A stretch of 64,000 nucleotides of DNA from Diprion similis (Eukaryota > Arthropoda > Insecta > Hymenoptera > Diprionidae): NCBI RefSeq assembly GCF_021155765.1, contig NC_060114.1, positions 8,253,001 through 8,317,000 of the forward strand, in the 5' to 3' direction. This document shows, one piece after another, positions 25,221 through 40,381 of the stretch. A model generated the notes under the pieces. That model searched no databases. It was given only the letters and a program-made list of their open reading frames with translations, and had not been told where the DNA came from. How positions within the stretch are numbered: the first letter of the stretch is position 1; every line of letters begins with the position of its first letter. Made by a program: the position numbers and the translations under genes.

Positions 25221-28140
25221 CGGTGTCATTCCTACTGACCGAACGGATCAGAGATCGATGGCCTAACGCGTGTGAGGATAACCCTCGTGGGCAATCGCTT
25301 AACCGAGTAACCTTGGTGGAGCGACGGGAAAGGGCAGGGTGGAGAGGAGAGACTTGGGAAAAGGTGCGGAGGTGGGGGGTAGGGGGGAGGAGAGACAGAT
25401 CGAGAATGCTGGAAGGGGGAATAAGAGGAGAAGGCTGGAGAAGGGAGAAGTACCTACTCCCGGTGTTACTCCCGGTGAGCTTTTTTCCCGTTTATACCTT
25501 ACCCAGGTGAGGGTTGCGGTTCCCATGGTTACCAGGCTCTGGCCTCCCGGATCCTAGGTCAGGGCCAGCCCCATCGCGGCCGGCAAACAGGTGTACGATA
25601 CTCTGATACTCGGCCTCTCCATCGTTTCTACAACTCCAAACTTGCGTCAATACGATGACTTATTCATTGCGGCTAAACTACTCCCGTCTGCACTTCTGGA
25701 CCCCATTGTATTTGTCTCGAACGACCACTGAAATCCACTGGAAAAAAACCATCCGTAATAATCGAATTTCTAGTTTCTTTTTTCTTTTTCGAAACCAAAT
25801 ATCATCGATGTGTTATCCAAGGTATTCATATTCTAGAAAAAAGTCAGGTATCCTTTGCAATATTGTTTCTATTATTACGATGTAATTTGAGCTCGCAACT
25901 CAATTATGGAAGAAATCTTTCTAAACCGAGCTCAAGAATAGGTAAAAAATTGTGAAAAACATTGACACCGTCAAAGTTTTCTCATGCAAAAAGAATAGTC
26001 AGCAAAGTTTCCCAGACCATTATGTTTACTTCCTTTAGTACCCACACATATAGTAACGAAATGTAACAACGAATCCAAAGAATCCACTGTTCCAGGTACA
26101 AGCTTTTCACCACCGAGCTTGGAGAACTTCGGATCATCCTCTCCAGGAAAATTTCGTCCAAGGATTTCATTCACGTACCGCATGAAATCGTCACGATTAC
26201 GTATCAAGGGTTGAATAATTGGGAATCAAAGGCTCCGAACGTCTTACATATCCGCTTTAACACCTAGATAGAGAGCGAGAGAGAGAAAGACTCGAATCAC
26301 CTCTCGCAGGTCTAGCAAGCTCGTCGGGGACCGCTGCCGGTAGCTTTAACCTACCTACCTACCCGAGACGCGTGGTGCGTTTGGGATCGATAGCGAAGCT
26401 ACTACCCCACGCAGTCTCTGCTCTCGAACCACGGGTCCCTGACTTCCCGGGAGCTCTTCGTCCGGTTTCCCCTAGCCGGCGTGGCCTTCGCTCGACGGGC
26501 CGGGAGACGCATGGTGTCTCGTCGCGTCCCACCGCTGTCACCACTTTTTCCGATCTCTGCGGGCGCAGCTGCAGGGCGTCATTGAATATTCCGATTGAAG
26601 AGCGGAAGTCGGATTCGGGCCGCGGAAGAACCGGCAGCTTTTAGTCGATGGTAGGAGGCGGCCGCGGGACTCGACGATTCAATATTCCGGGGTCCAGGGT
26701 CGAGGCGAGGGCTGAATTGGCTCCGGGTCACTTTATATTCCCTTTTTGTCATCTGCATATCGACGAGTACCGCTCTTCGCCTGCCCCCAATATCATCTTT
26801 TCACACCCGACCTCCGATTCCCCAGGTCTCTTCATGATTCCGGAAATCATGCTGCAATTATACAAGCGACGCTCGCGCCTTGTGCTTCCGGGAAACGCTG
26901 GAATCGTTCATCCAACTTTTAGTCGGAACGATGTCGCCCTAAAGCTCCGTAGAATATTCATTCCCGGATGAAAGCACTAAACTCTCGACACTTCAAGCAG
27001 AAGAACTGAACTCTTTGTGTCGACGAGGTGTATCGTTTGTCTAAAAAAAAAATACCCGAGGATCTATGAGTTGAAATTAAAAAACAAATTTTACAGTTCA
27101 ACCTTTTTTTAATTTTCATCTTTCTCTCTATTTTCAGTTCGATTCACCGAATTCGATTCATCTCTCCGCCCTCTAAAGGAGTTATTCGCTTTGTTGAGCA
27201 ATTTCCTTCTATTGGGCACCGAACCGAGTTCAATTTGAACAAGGACACCCCGGATCGAACGATAAGATTCCACGTCTTCTACGCTCAACCAGAAAAGAAC
27301 CTGACAGCCGTCTGACAATATCGAGTGCATTCTGTGAAAAATCAGTCCAAGAATCGCCGTGGTGCTTTCGTGAATTTCTCGTTTTTCATTTCATGTGCAT
27401 AAACACGATTCTCGCAGAATTTCGTGAACCAAAGTTGAGATTCGGGACGAAAAGTCGAATCTCGAAAGCGGGAGAAGCTTTCGCAGGGTGGACAAGATGC
27501 ACTTGCATCGCTCCTCCAGATCTGAAAAGACTCATCGATCGTTCTCCGGACGCTTTCGGCCTGGCACCGGATTTTCACGTCTGAACGAGCGACGGCTGGT
27601 GCTTTCGTATCCGGTCGACTTGTGCTTTATACGCTTCGTCGTTCCAGCGCTTCTTAACCTCGAGAATTCCCGCGTCCCGACTCAGATGCCCTCGGGTTAT
27701 CCGACTGAAAATAAATGAGGATATCTGGGTCCAAGGTGGGTGCTGGTCCGGCTTTAAACGGGGCAAAAAGTCCGCTAAGATTTAGGGAAAAATTGAACGT
27801 GAAAATGGGAGCCGGATGTTAGGATTGCGCGAGGTGAAAGGTGAAAGAGAGAGAAAGAGAAGGGCGCAAAATTAGTTAAATTTTATAAGCGGCAATTCAG
27901 ATTTAAGCCACTTCAGCTTTCACCCCTCCTTCCTTGCAACAGCTCGGCGTGAGCAGCGGAGCAGCCAATTTGAAACCTTCTTCAATCCACAAACTCCTTG
28001 TCAACGGCTCGACGCGATTCGAGTGGGCCCACTATAACCGTCAGGTACCTCGATCGGCGCTCCTAACTACCTTGAAATGTTGACAGGGATTTTTTTCTTT
28101 CGTTTTTCAACCCCCCCTCCCCTCTCATCCCATTAAAAGA
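25221..28140. other. GC-richer non-coding stretch
   Basis: Purine-rich near 25320-25460 and CpG-rich near 26300-26960. Plus-strand frames of about 90-107 codons at 26372-26971 are open but resemble no family and follow base composition. The patch could be a promoter or unannotated exon region; nothing here proves it. Confidence 0.35.
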
Positions 28141-29567
28141 CCCTCTCCGGAGTCAAGAGGTAAGGGTACGATGAAAAGGACGACGCAAAATGTTTGGCAA
28201 GCCCGTTTTTCATATCACCTGTGTATAAGTGTACCCATGCTCATGACAAAAATGGTAAACGTTGGGAGAAAAAAAAAAAAGAAAAAAAACTTCTTTCGAT
28301 TCCGCCTCTGAGATGAAAATAAAATGAAGAAAAAAAAATGAATGAAAAAATTGACACTCAAGTACGTGCATCGTTACAACAATATCATATTATTGTAACT
28401 AATTTACTGGGAGAATCTTACGGAATCAGGTTTTTTGCTCTGATTAAATTACCCGCGCGTTGTAGCTCCTGGATTTTTTTCTTAGTCTTCCTTTTTATTT
28501 CCCTCGTTTCTTTTTCTCTTCGTTTTTCCCTGGGCTAAGTTTCCACGGAATGAGATGATAGGAAACGTGGAAAAGCGAACGAAAGACCGACCTCGTAGGA
28601 CTGACTCTGGGTATTTGCCTGGGATTTGCATACCTCAATATCGTCTCTCCGCATTGTACCTACGCATTTCCATTTATAATATACCTATGTAACGTACCTT
28701 CGAGTGGCGAAAGGGAAGGATACGGTGAAAAAAGAAATTTTAAATTTGATCGACTTTAAAGTTCACATTAATTTGTCAGTATCCATCGTTAATGGAAAAA
28801 GTCAAAGCTTTTTTGAAATGATTTCTGTACTTATTCCTAATATTTTTAATACAATCAAGCATATATAACAACTGTCAACATATAAAGTAATATATACATC
28901 GAGAAAAGTTGGATATTGTAAAAAAATGAGATTTTGAGCTTTGACGAGTTCTCAGGATTGAATTACGTAGAATTGATACTTCGCTACGTATTTAAACATA
29001 TTTTCTTGATCACTAATGTAATCGAAGAGCGAAAAGAATTCAATGGCGATGAAAGCTGGAAATTGGAATTATCGAGATTTCAAGCATTAATGGAAAGTGA
29101 AAATTGTGTTTGAGAAACGATTTATAAGAAAATTTTCCTCTGTCTCGATTAACACATGCGGCAATATTATAAATTTTATTTTATTTTATTGTTGATATAC
29201 CCGGAGCACCCACCGTAAGTAAGGGTCAAGTTATGCGGAACGAGTTATATACGCATCGTAATACATATCCACAGCAAAAAAGCAGGTACAGAGTATGAAA
29301 AAGAAAGGAACAACAAAGCAGAGAAAAAAAGTTCCTTGTGCTTTTGCCAGTCCGTGTTTTAACATAACACACTGCGGGGCCAGTTCGTGTTGGGCGTTTC
29401 AGTTTCTCTAGGCGAAAGAGGGAGGAAAAGAGAATGAGAGAGAGACAGCGGCTGTAAGGTATAGTATATATACTGCAGGGCGTGCGGGTCACGTTGACTC
29501 TTATTCAAATGAGGAGCGTTAAAACAAGCCTGGCCTGTAATTAGCCCTCGGGCGTCGCGACGCTGAC

Positions 29568-29620
29568 TCCTCTCTCCCTCCCTCTCTCTCTCTCTCTTTC
29601 TCTCTCTTCCCCTCTCTCTC
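29568..29620. repeat. CT-rich microsatellite
   Basis: Mostly CT dinucleotides with CCCT interruptions. Confidence 0.8.
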
Positions 29621-32600
29621 CGCATCTGTAGCTCACCCCCAACCACGCAACCGGCGTGTAGTAAAAACGATGCGAACTTGAGTCCTGCAACGAAAGCCAA
29701 GGAAGAGCTGTAAGGGCAGTGAATTAAGGGCGAAATGAGAAAATATCTGTGGAGCCGGAGGGACGCCTAAATTAAAGTAGCGCCGCGGCGGTGGCAGAAG
29801 CAGCCAGCAAGAGTCACGCTGGGTTTGAGGGTCGGCCGCAACGCGTTCTCTTTCTCAACTACCGCAAAGCTAACCCTCATCCTCCTCCTCCTCGCGCCCT
29901 TACAACCTCCGCGTAGCCTCTCGTCTCGTCGACTTGCAGAAGACTTGTGAAATAACTTTACCGCCTCGCAATTAAAATTTTCTAGGAGGCTTAAGCAGCT
30001 CGATGTTCACCTTCACAGCTCATTTCCTGCATATTTACACACGCCTGCGACGTCCTCCTCCTCCCCCCTCCTTTATCGTCTCTAGAATTTCATCCGCGAA
30101 TCTTTAACATCGTTCTAAACTCTTCTCATGTATTAACTGCTATTCAAATTTGGCCTTTAAAATATTTCTCTGTTTGGATCTCCAACTTTTTACCCCTTAG
30201 ACGCTTCAATTGTTCTAAGGAGAGGGATTGATAACGTTGAAAATTAGTTTCCGCTTTGCGAGAGTTTGATAATTTGAGAAGTTTCACTTGTGGAATCGTT
30301 GAATATTTCGCAAAACCGGATTTATCGATCGAAAATCGAACCAAGGTTTACGATTCGGAATTTTTTTGATCTTTAAAATAAGAATATGCACCGAGAATAT
30401 TTAATTTTCTAATCAGGTTTTCTATCTTTTCACATAGGCGTCACTCTAGCAAACTTCAAGGATCTTCGAAGCGAAAAATGTTTAAGAAAATTATATGTGC
30501 ACATCTATTTTGACTTTCTTATAGGACGTCTCGAACATTCGATGACGAACATGAAACGCAAATGGACGTTTTTCAGATAACTTAATGGACTTTCTTAATG
30601 GAAGTTTTCACGACTATCAAATTCCAACTCAATATTGACTTATTTCCGATTTCTATCATTTCTACGTGACTCTAAGCGTCATCTCGAACCACCAAAATCC
30701 TCGAAATTTCGAAAGCTGCCTCAGTTTCAAAATAAAAAACTTCAACAAAATGCGAATTTCTCTTCAAGCTGCAAGCATTCCAACGCATTTTTAGAAACGT
30801 CTTGAATATTTTTGTCCTGAAAATCAGACACATCTGAACACTTTGAGATCTTCTTTTTCAGTTTCCGCGATTCCTTTCCCATCCGAACTTTCGTTCTCCA
30901 ATTTACCAAGACTGTAATACACATTCTAAATTAAACCCCGATGCAAACGTCAAAGTAGTTCTCGATTTTTGAGAAACTGGGCTGGCTGGTATGATTAATA
31001 ATTCAAGTTTGGACGTCGAAGAAACGTATCCTGCAGCAAGGATATCTCCGGGATCATCTGTGATACCGGATCTCGAAACTTGAACGACGTCCGCGACTGA
31101 GTTTTGCAGATGTTCATCGGCGGTACGGGGTGCCATAATTTATGCCCCCTTCGTGCCGAGGACCCAAACGGTAAACGAGCTCGCAGAGATGGTCGTCCTG
31201 TTCCTAGGCCACCGTCCAGGGTGTTGTAATTAGTGAACAACACCGGGCTCTCCCAGAACGGGACGCTGTGCTCTTCATCCCGGAGTTAGTAGAGACATTC
31301 CCCAGCTGACCCGGACGTCCGGTCACCTCGAAAATTCTCCTCTGTGACGAAAATTCCGGCGTTGAGATAGCGGAGCGAAGTGAGTACCAATCCAGGCGAA
31401 AAACTCAACGCGAGACCTTCGAATTTCGTACGTAGCTTGCAAGTTTTTTTTCCCTCGGAATATCTGCGGCTTCCTTCGACCTCGGAACGTAACTTGTAAG
31501 GTTGAATTCAATAAAGAGACTGATATTTGTTCGGAGATTTAAGAACGAATTGTTTGAAAGCTTTCGAGTTTTTTCGAGTCCCAATGAAAACAGTTTTTTT
31601 TTGCTGTCTTGATTTCACCTATTCACGAATTAACAAAGTCGTAAGAATGTCGAAATTCTAATTAGTCCGCAAGCTCTGAAGCTTCCGAAGTAATTACCCG
31701 GTAAGTGAATGTTTTATTCGTGATTCAACCGCAACTGAACACGCGAAGTGTAACATGAAGTTCACTACTTCACAAGCCAAGCCTTGAATTTTCTTGTTTT
31801 TCATCTCTTTTTCTTCCGATTTTAATATTGGTACATATTGTTCAACGAATTCCAATTTTTTTTCTTTGACAGCGTGAAGACTTCAACGCTGAATAGAGAT
31901 GAAAGAATGATATCTTCGAGGATAAAAATTGTTTAGTATAAATGTAGGAATTTCAAGGCTTTTTTATAAGAAAGGCTGACAAATCGTTTTTCAGCCAACA
32001 TCAGTTAATAGTAACTGATTGATGAATCCCGAATTTCCTCTCCGTGTTTGGAGAGAGAATATTTTCTTATGCTAAAGAAATCTTCAGTTTTTGAATTTGA
32101 AAAAATTGTTCTCTCCCTCTTTTTCGTTCATAAATAAAATTCAATAATTTCGTCACTGAGCACATTCCACGGATTCAGTGCTTCTCGTGATTGTTGCTTT
32201 AGTGAGAAATCGCGTAACGTAAAGAGCGGCAAATGAAAACTCTCAAGCTCGAAGATTCTGATCCCTGATCTGAAATTAGAGGAAGCAAAGAAACTGATAT
32301 CGTCTTCTAATTGGCAGGGTTAGGTAGAGCCTCGTCTATAATACGTATATCCATAGGTACATAGTATTACACACGTAGTATGTATGTATGTATCCATTTA
32401 TATACGTATAGGGTCGTTGGTTTCACCCCCAGAGAATCTCGTCGCAGAGGGTAATGGGTGTTCCTTCTCTGATTCCGCGTCAAATTATACGTATACCTAC
32501 AGTCTTATAAGATATACTCACCTATATAGATGCGTCATATACTATATATATATATATACAACGTGTAACTACTTACTGCAGAGACGCCGCTAAAACTACA

Positions 32601-35600
32601 CTCCACACCCTGTGTTCCATCCCCTCTCTCTCTACCACTAAAACTTACAATCAACGCAATTAACGTCGCGTTCAAATTACTCGTTTATACTATAACCCCG
32701 GTATAGGCATACCTAATAACCATTCTGATAATAATTATTATCACTATTTAGCGAGGCAACGTTAGCAAAGAACGAACCGGAATCAAAGCTGAAAATAGTA
32801 AATCAATGTAAGTACCAAAAATCGAATAGCTGGTAAATGTTTTTCTTTTTTCTAAGAGCTTTGTCAAAAAGCTCGGTATTATCTTATTTCAAGAATTTTT
32901 TGACAGTCAATTGCCCAGAATTTAAAAAGGTTTAAGGTTTTAGAACTTTTTTATAATATAGACAAAGAAAAAAAAACATCTTATTTTATGTTCTCTATTT
33001 GTTACCTAATAAAATTAGTACTCACATATTTTCTCAACCACAATACTTTTTATCTATGATACAACTTGATGAGAGAAATAAGATTTATATTCGTAAGAAA
33101 TTAAACAAATGAGAAAGTGAAAATGGGGATAGTGAGAAATAAAAAATCAGTTTTTCACCGTGATTAAAATCCAGGTCTGAAATTATCCGACAAAGAATTT
33201 TCCCCCCTTTAATTCTTCTCTTTCTTAACTTTTTCTTTCGTACCGTCTCTCGCTGAAAAATAAATTTTTCTTTCAATTTCCTCAAACTGCGCTGACGCCA
33301 CGCCACGCCGCGTCTAAATTCGTTACTACTTAGCAAATGTTGCCGTTGAAATAGCTTGAGTATGGGCCGAGGACGGGATTCGTCGACGTCGCGGTGCACG
33401 TGCCGCCTGAACGACCAAGCATCGTTATAAGGGATCAGGGACGAGTTTTTGGAGAGGGGTGTTGCAGGGACGAAGGGGGCTTATCGATCCCTGGCATCCG
33501 ACTTGTTCAGTTTCAGTCTCTTCCCTCCGCTCTCTTTTTTCTCTATCTTCATCCCCGTCCCTCACTGCGAAACTCTTTTGCGCACAGTTTCAACATCATC
33601 CCCCCACCCCTCCTTAAGGTTTCTCCTGATTCTTCGTCTCGTCCTTTCCCCCTTCCTTTCTTAACAATAAAATCATTACTGTGTGTTAGGGTGATCCTTA
33701 ATTTATGTTCGAACAAATTCTCACTCTGACGCCTCTTGAACCTGTTCAACATCGTTGAAAAATAATATGTCCAAATTTTGAAGCCCTTATATCAACGGGG
33801 ACCCGTGTCGGAAGAAGTTCGAATTCTTCCCATTCAGGGTTGATTCTCAAGCATGAAAAATTTTCATATCGGGAAACTCATGCGGCTTGTATTGAAAAAT
33901 TTATACGATTTATAACTGAAGATTTTTTTCGCACCACCATCTTATATTCTGAAGAAAACAACCCTTAAAAGTGACGAGATTAACAAAGTTTTTGGTCACC
34001 AACTATTTGTATTTCCTAATACACAATTAAAACTTCAATTCCGTAGATGAAGGGGATTGGAATTCTAGACACAGTATTTTTGAATCTTTTGAAACAAGTT
34101 CGACGAAGTAACTTAGGTAAGAGTATGTCTAATAATAGGACATTCAATTACTAATTCATTTTTTGCGGCCGATTTCTGGGCTGCAAACTGCAATTCTTCT
34201 TGAGAAGCATCTGGAAGTGCATCGAGCTTGCCAAACTCTGCTTACCTACTTAAAATAATAACGACGTCCCGACGTCGTTCAAGACGACTGAGACTGCAAA
34301 GAGTCGGTCAGACACAATGCAGTTCCAACCGCGACAAACATCCCTTTCCCCTCCTCTTTTTGGCTGTCGTTAGCCAACGGTTATCTATTTCCTATACCTA
34401 TATTCCTGTTATACCCATCTATACCGTACATTCTGTCGCCTCGCCTGCCACAAATCCGCGGTTACATTTTAAGAGAAAGAACCCATTTGAATGCACTCTC
34501 GCGGTTACGGTACCCATTTTCTATGCGGTGCGGAGGCGCCTACATGAAAATTATTTAAAATCTAATCGGGGGTCAATGTTATGCGTAATTATTCAAACAA
34601 GGTGTGCAATTCACAACCGCAATGCAAGGTAAAAATTAACTAAACAATGTGTCTGTTATAATTTATTTTTTAAATATTTATCAATGCAGAGTACGAAGAA
34701 TAATAAGTGGAAAATGATTAGTGATGAAATCATTTTTCATTAGTAAATTTCTTCACATCTACAGAAAAATGGAAATTTGGTCACTCAGAATGAATTTGTT
34801 GACGTGACCAGTACGATTCAAGTTCCGCTGCATCCATTCGGCTTCGACAGGCATTAACGTCCTTGAATCGCTGCCAAAATGTAAGGAGAATAAGGAAAAG
34901 TGTAAGAGGAAAAACAAAAATCGAGAGACAAAGAAAAACAAAAAAGAAAACTAAGAAGACGTCGGAACAGGAAACCGTTTCCACAAAAGCTTATAGTATG
35001 GCAGCGCAGTAACGATGTGTGGATGCTGGTAAGAAGACAGAGAGAAAAAATAGACAAATCAAAGAAAAACAAAAGGATAAGAGACAAAGGAACAAATCCC
35101 AATTCTATCTTAGGATTTACGCTTACTGTGGGTGTAGGTATGTACATACATTCCTTACTGATATTATATAACGTACAGGTATATACAAAACGGTAACTGG
35201 TGTCAAACTGTTCAGAAATATTTCTACATTATATTGAACTGTTGAAATGAATGTTTATAGAAATTTCACTAAAATTCGCGTGTGTTTTGAAATATTGATT
35301 TATATTAATTTTTTTTTTTATAAGTGATCTCATTCCACATTTCGCAGTTTATTTACCTCTGCATTTATATAAAATGCGCGAACATTATCTGCATAACTCG
35401 ATTGTTACTCTCGCATTAATTTATAAACACCGATATAAAATTTGATAGAGAATTAGAAAATTTCTATTCCTAGTTGAATTTGTTGACGCGAATAGAAATT
35501 CGAAATATGTAAAGGATGAAAATTTATCCATCCGAGGTAAATATTTTTTTAATAAGTACATGATACCAAAAACTAATAATAATCGACAAAACCCACAACT

Positions 35601-35639
35601 TAAAAAATTACATACGATCATTGACGCAAGCCTGGAAAA

Positions 35640-35935
35640 AATTCACGCGTTTGTCGGACTGCCGAGCGCCGCGCAATCGCGGACTGTCGGCGAACGGTTT
35701 TTTCTACTTAACTTCTGCATTCGCGCCGCTCGTAGGGCTCCGCGCGTCTAGCCTAATCGGCCCACATCACTTGCGCATGCGCCGCCGCCAGTCTGGGTTC
35801 TCATTTCTCGCTTAGCGCCTCGCGGTCCGGCCTCGGCCTACATTGTATTTTCCACTACTGGCGCGTCTGACTAATCCTGGATCCTCTACTGGCGTCTCGT
35901 ACGCTAAACGAGGCTTGCGTCTTCATTCAGGAGTA
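35640..35935. promoter_or_regulatory. CpG-rich patch in AT-rich surroundings, possible promoter
   Basis: Dense CpG sequence (for example GCCGAGCGCCGCGCAATCG) set abruptly in AT-rich flanks. It also holds a short direct repeat of CTACTGGCG followed by GTCT, about 40 bp apart (near 35856 and 35889). CpG patches in low-methylation insect genomes are weak evidence of a promoter, so this is tentative. Confidence 0.2.
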
Positions 35936-38900
35936 GTCAGTGACTCCAAATAGGTGGGATTTATGCTGTTGTGAAAATATTTGGTCAGAATTTGATTGAT
36001 TTTAATTTATTTATTTCGAAAATCAAGTATAAATAATCAAAGTATTTAGGTTGAGATATTCGTTGACAATTATGGCTAGGAAAAAATTAGTTTGGGAATA
36101 AATATTAGTGGTTAACTATATAGGTGGGCAGTCGTTGAGTGAGGAAATCCATCACATTTTTTAAATTGCAGCAGTCCTCATGAAATTAATATAAAACAAA
36201 TAAATCTCAAATTCAATTTCACAAAAACTATTCCTAAACTATAAATAATCGCAAAACAATAAAGTAAAACAAAATGAAAAATAATGTTTATGAATAATAC
36301 GTATTCAGCTATTAATATTGATCGTACATTATTTTTTTAGTCTTCTTGTAATACAACTGTTCTCGTTTGCTTCATTTCTCTTCTTCTCGTAAAACTTCTC
36401 GTTCTAAGTATAAATCTTACGTGTGTTTCACAGTCTTTTTTATCACTAATCCACCATGTCCTTAGTTTTATTTCACTCTGTCTTCTGCACCCCCAAAGAT
36501 TTCCACAACTGTGTATAAAATACCAACAGAGATTTAATGTAATTAATCGAACGTGACTGACTTCATTGTACATGAAATTTAAACAATACTCAATTTTTGG
36601 TATACATCTACTTGATTTTTTATACTTGTTCTGTTCTCATCTCCAAGGAACCGAGTGGTTAGAAATGTTAATATTTTACAATATCGTGAAAATTATACAC
36701 AAATTCTTCACCAAGCGTGTGCGCATATGATGCGTCATACGAGTGAACTGTTCCTTGCTTATCTCCCCCTACCCTTCTCCTGATCTTCATCCCCATCCTT
36801 CTTTTCCATTCCCATTCCGCAATATCCACGCTATCCACGTTCACAACAATGCCAGATAGTGACGCAGAGTCAGGGTCGATGTACCTCGGCCACGCCGACG
36901 AATATGCGCGACTGGCGCAGAAGTACGGGACCAGCATTGGGCCACCCCTATTATACATATATGTGTACATAATACGTACGTAACAGTATGTATCTGCACA
37001 TGCCTGCTGCGTTGGATCTGACGTACCTACTCGACACTTCGGATTATGCGGAATTTTGACTTTTGGGTAAGCGAAATATCGTCATTATCATCGTTATTAT
37101 CATCATCATTGTAATTATTGGGATTGTCACTTTGCAATGCGTCATCTGGCGGAAAAAAATCAAACTAATACAACCAGGCTGACAGATGATTATTGACCGT
37201 GTTTTTTCGCGTGTGGATAGTAGAACAGGTGGACTATTAATGATTGTGTTTAATTATTTTCAGTGACATGACTAATTCGTAACCCCAAAAATTACGATTT
37301 GCCTTCATTAAAATTGAAAACTTAGGTTATGTGGTGATAAAATGGCGCCGAGAACCAGGCTCTGACGTCTTGGGGACATTTTCCAATAACATTTTTCGTA
37401 GATGGAAACAGTAGAGTTGTTGAACAAAAGTAAATGAATGAATAAATCAAAGTAAAAAGGATTTAGGGAATTAGTTTTGTAATACGATGCAACGCAAATA
37501 TCCGCGCAGTACGTCGTTTGGTCTTATATATAGGTATGCGTAATCTATTTACCTAGCTCTATATGCCACGGATATATACTTGAATGTGTGTAAATAAAGC
37601 CGAGGCAAACGTGATGGGATATTACGTGAACAACGCATTCACACGAGCGTTACGTATCTTGGATATGTGGACGATATGCACATACACACATGTATAATGT
37701 GTACCGCAAAGCGTTTCGCGCGTTATATTATTATGTGATGGGATATTTTATGCAATACGATGCACCATTTTTCATACAGAGTATTACGATTTATGCTTGT
37801 CTCTCTGTCTGTGGCTGTTATGTCATTATATAGACATCTTACGACAGTGTCAAAGTGTCAAACTGCAATATTATATTATTGGAGTTTGGGATGTGTGTGC
37901 AATACTGACTTCGGTACTTAAGGGACACTGTAATAAACGCTGTAAAAACTCGATACTGGAAATTCAAAGTTTAAAATTTGAACTCGCGTAGATTAAGAAG
38001 TCAGATTTCTGACGCATGAATGTGAACAGGATATTGTGAAAAGTGTAAACTCAGGTAGAGAAAGTTTTGTGATTAAAGTTAACCTCGAAAGGGTTTCACC
38101 CCGAAGTCCTGTTGTTTGTCACACAATATCAAGCACGAACAAAATTGTTCACGAATTATCAAAATTTAAAGAAACAATCAAATTACGTTACGATATTAAA
38201 TTTCTCCGATGCCGTGAGCTTAAACATTTTTACCCTACCAAGGACAGGTCTTTATACTTGGATTTAACTCCATTGAGTTCAATCGTATCCTTCGAACCTT
38301 CGGTTCACCATTTTTTATTATTGTTACTTTCTTTTTCTGCTGGATACATCTTTGAACGATAACGATCATAGATTCCTTTTAATAAAAGGGACGGAAAGTG
38401 GAATATAATAATAGGGTAAAAATTTTGTTTGTTACTTATACTTACAGCATTGAAAGTTTTGCCGTTTTTAGATTCACGACGTATAATATGTACTTAGCGT
38501 CAAACGTTCCAGATCAAGAGAGACGGGACTAAATTAATCGACCGTGAAAATGTGATTACCAATTTTGTTTTTGACTTTTTTCTCGTTCCACTATCTAAGT
38601 ACTTTTTGTGTCTCGTATTTCTTTCTTTGGCCCAATCCCACGTCGAAAGTAGTTTCTGATCGGTACACTAATATCGTCATTCTGAACTGAATGCTCCATA
38701 TATGTTTACGCAGTTTATTAGTTGCTGAGAATTCGAGATGAAAAAATTGTTCAAACTTAGTCGTGTCACGTTTCTTCCAGACAAAATTACTTTTGATGGT
38801 TTGCCTAGCTTTTAAAGCTTTACAGGTTTTCATTTTTTTGTAACATCAGTCAATTGTAATTTTTTGGAAGGGGTTAAAAAAAGTAAAATAGCCACATAAT

Positions 38901-40341
38901 AGGTAGGTTACAATACAGAATGTTGAGACATGAAAAAATCTACAATTAATAAAAATTTGAAATGTAAAATGGTAAATTGAGGAAGCTAAAATCTAAAATC
39001 ATCCAAATTTCTACATTTTTTCACATTTTCACATTCATTCAGACGATTCTGTATTTTGATTTCTATGTTTTTACCCACATTTCTGTATTTTTCCCTAGTT
39101 CTCAATTATGGTGAACGTTATTTTGGTAATCTGGGAATTTTTTCAATCTCAACCCAGAAATATGTTCACATTATAGAATAAAAAGTTCTGCCAAATTTCA
39201 GTATTTCCGGGGAATATTAATACGTTTCACCGGGTGGTTGAAATTTTAAATGCAAAAGATATTAAAATTTACAATGTTCTATAATTATTATTGTTTTGTC
39301 ATGAATGAAAATGGATTGAAAAATATATTCATGCTTGAGAATAATGTTTATACTTCCAGCTAAACGTGAGGACAAAAATTTTTTGGTCAAACGCATGTAT
39401 TCCATTGATGATGACACTCAATAGAACCGTAAAAATGATGGTTTTTTTTTAAATATAAGAGAGCTTTGAGATTCAGTGTACTATTTATTTAATATGTTAT
39501 ATTAATTTGATATAATGTTTTTAACACAACGTAATTAACGAAATAAAATTGAACTCAAACGTAAGGGTAAAAATGGTGAGAGGGGCGAAGGTGGGGAGGG
39601 GGGTTAAAATGATCTTCCCAAATCCTAAGGAACAATAGCCAACAATTGTAGTATTATTCACAATTTTGAATTGTTTCGAGTAACCAAATGAATATTTGAT
39701 ATCAATATGACTCATTGTCAGTCGTTACAGGGAAAGTCGGAATATCGGGCAAAATGAGTGACCTGAAAAATAATTTTTAAAAACTACAGTGGTTGGCGTT
39801 TCTTTCTTATGGGGCTCATTTTGAACCCCCCCCCACATCCCCTTTGCCATTATATTTGAGTTGAACGTTATTTCGTACGGTTCATTGTCATAAAAACATT
39901 GCATCAAATTATTATAATGAAGTGCATAAATAATACATTGAACCTGAAGGCTCTCGTAAATTTCACAAATCGTAATTCTTACGTGTCTCAATTGAGTCTA
40001 GTTATCTAAGAAATATGTGCGCTCGTCTGAAATATATTTATTCCTACGTCTAGTTCGAAGTATAAACATTGTTCTCCAGCTTGAAATTAATTTTTTAAAT
40101 CCATTTAAACTTATGATTGAAAAAAATAATGAACAAAGATCGAAAATTTTGATGTATTTTACACTCCAAATTTGTGTTCATATTATTCGGAAATGTTCAT
40201 GTTTGGCAGGATTTTTTTTTCTGTAATTCGAACATGTTTCTGGGCTAAGATTAAGAAAATTCCAAAATGACCAAAATGATGAACACACTATTTTACATTC
40301 ATTTCGACGATTCTATACTTTGAGTTCCTGTAATACTTTTT

Positions 40342-40381
40342 CACGTTTCCACGTTTCCACGTTTCCACGTTTCAACATTTC
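40342..40381. repeat. 8-bp tandem repeat, CACGTTTC x4 plus one degenerate copy
   Basis: Four exact copies of CACGTTTC (40342-40373) followed by AACATTTC. Each unit contains the half-E-box-like CACGTT, but a regulatory role is speculation. Confidence 0.8.

Larger units (their letters stand above)
28141..40320. other. Long non-coding stretch without recognised genes
   Basis: Mostly AT-rich sequence with a CT tract (about 29568-29620), a TA tract near 32540-32557, a CpG-rich patch (35640-35935) and short low-complexity frames. No exon series, tRNA-like clover-leaf or rRNA fragment was recognised by eye. A motif close to TACATTCATT-CGACGATTCTGTA occurs near 39030 and again near 40295. Confidence 0.4.

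Noticed and set aside
30903..31243. Overlapping minus-strand frames of about 80 codons
   Set aside because: Two overlapping frames are open at once with no recognisable domain; consistent with composition.
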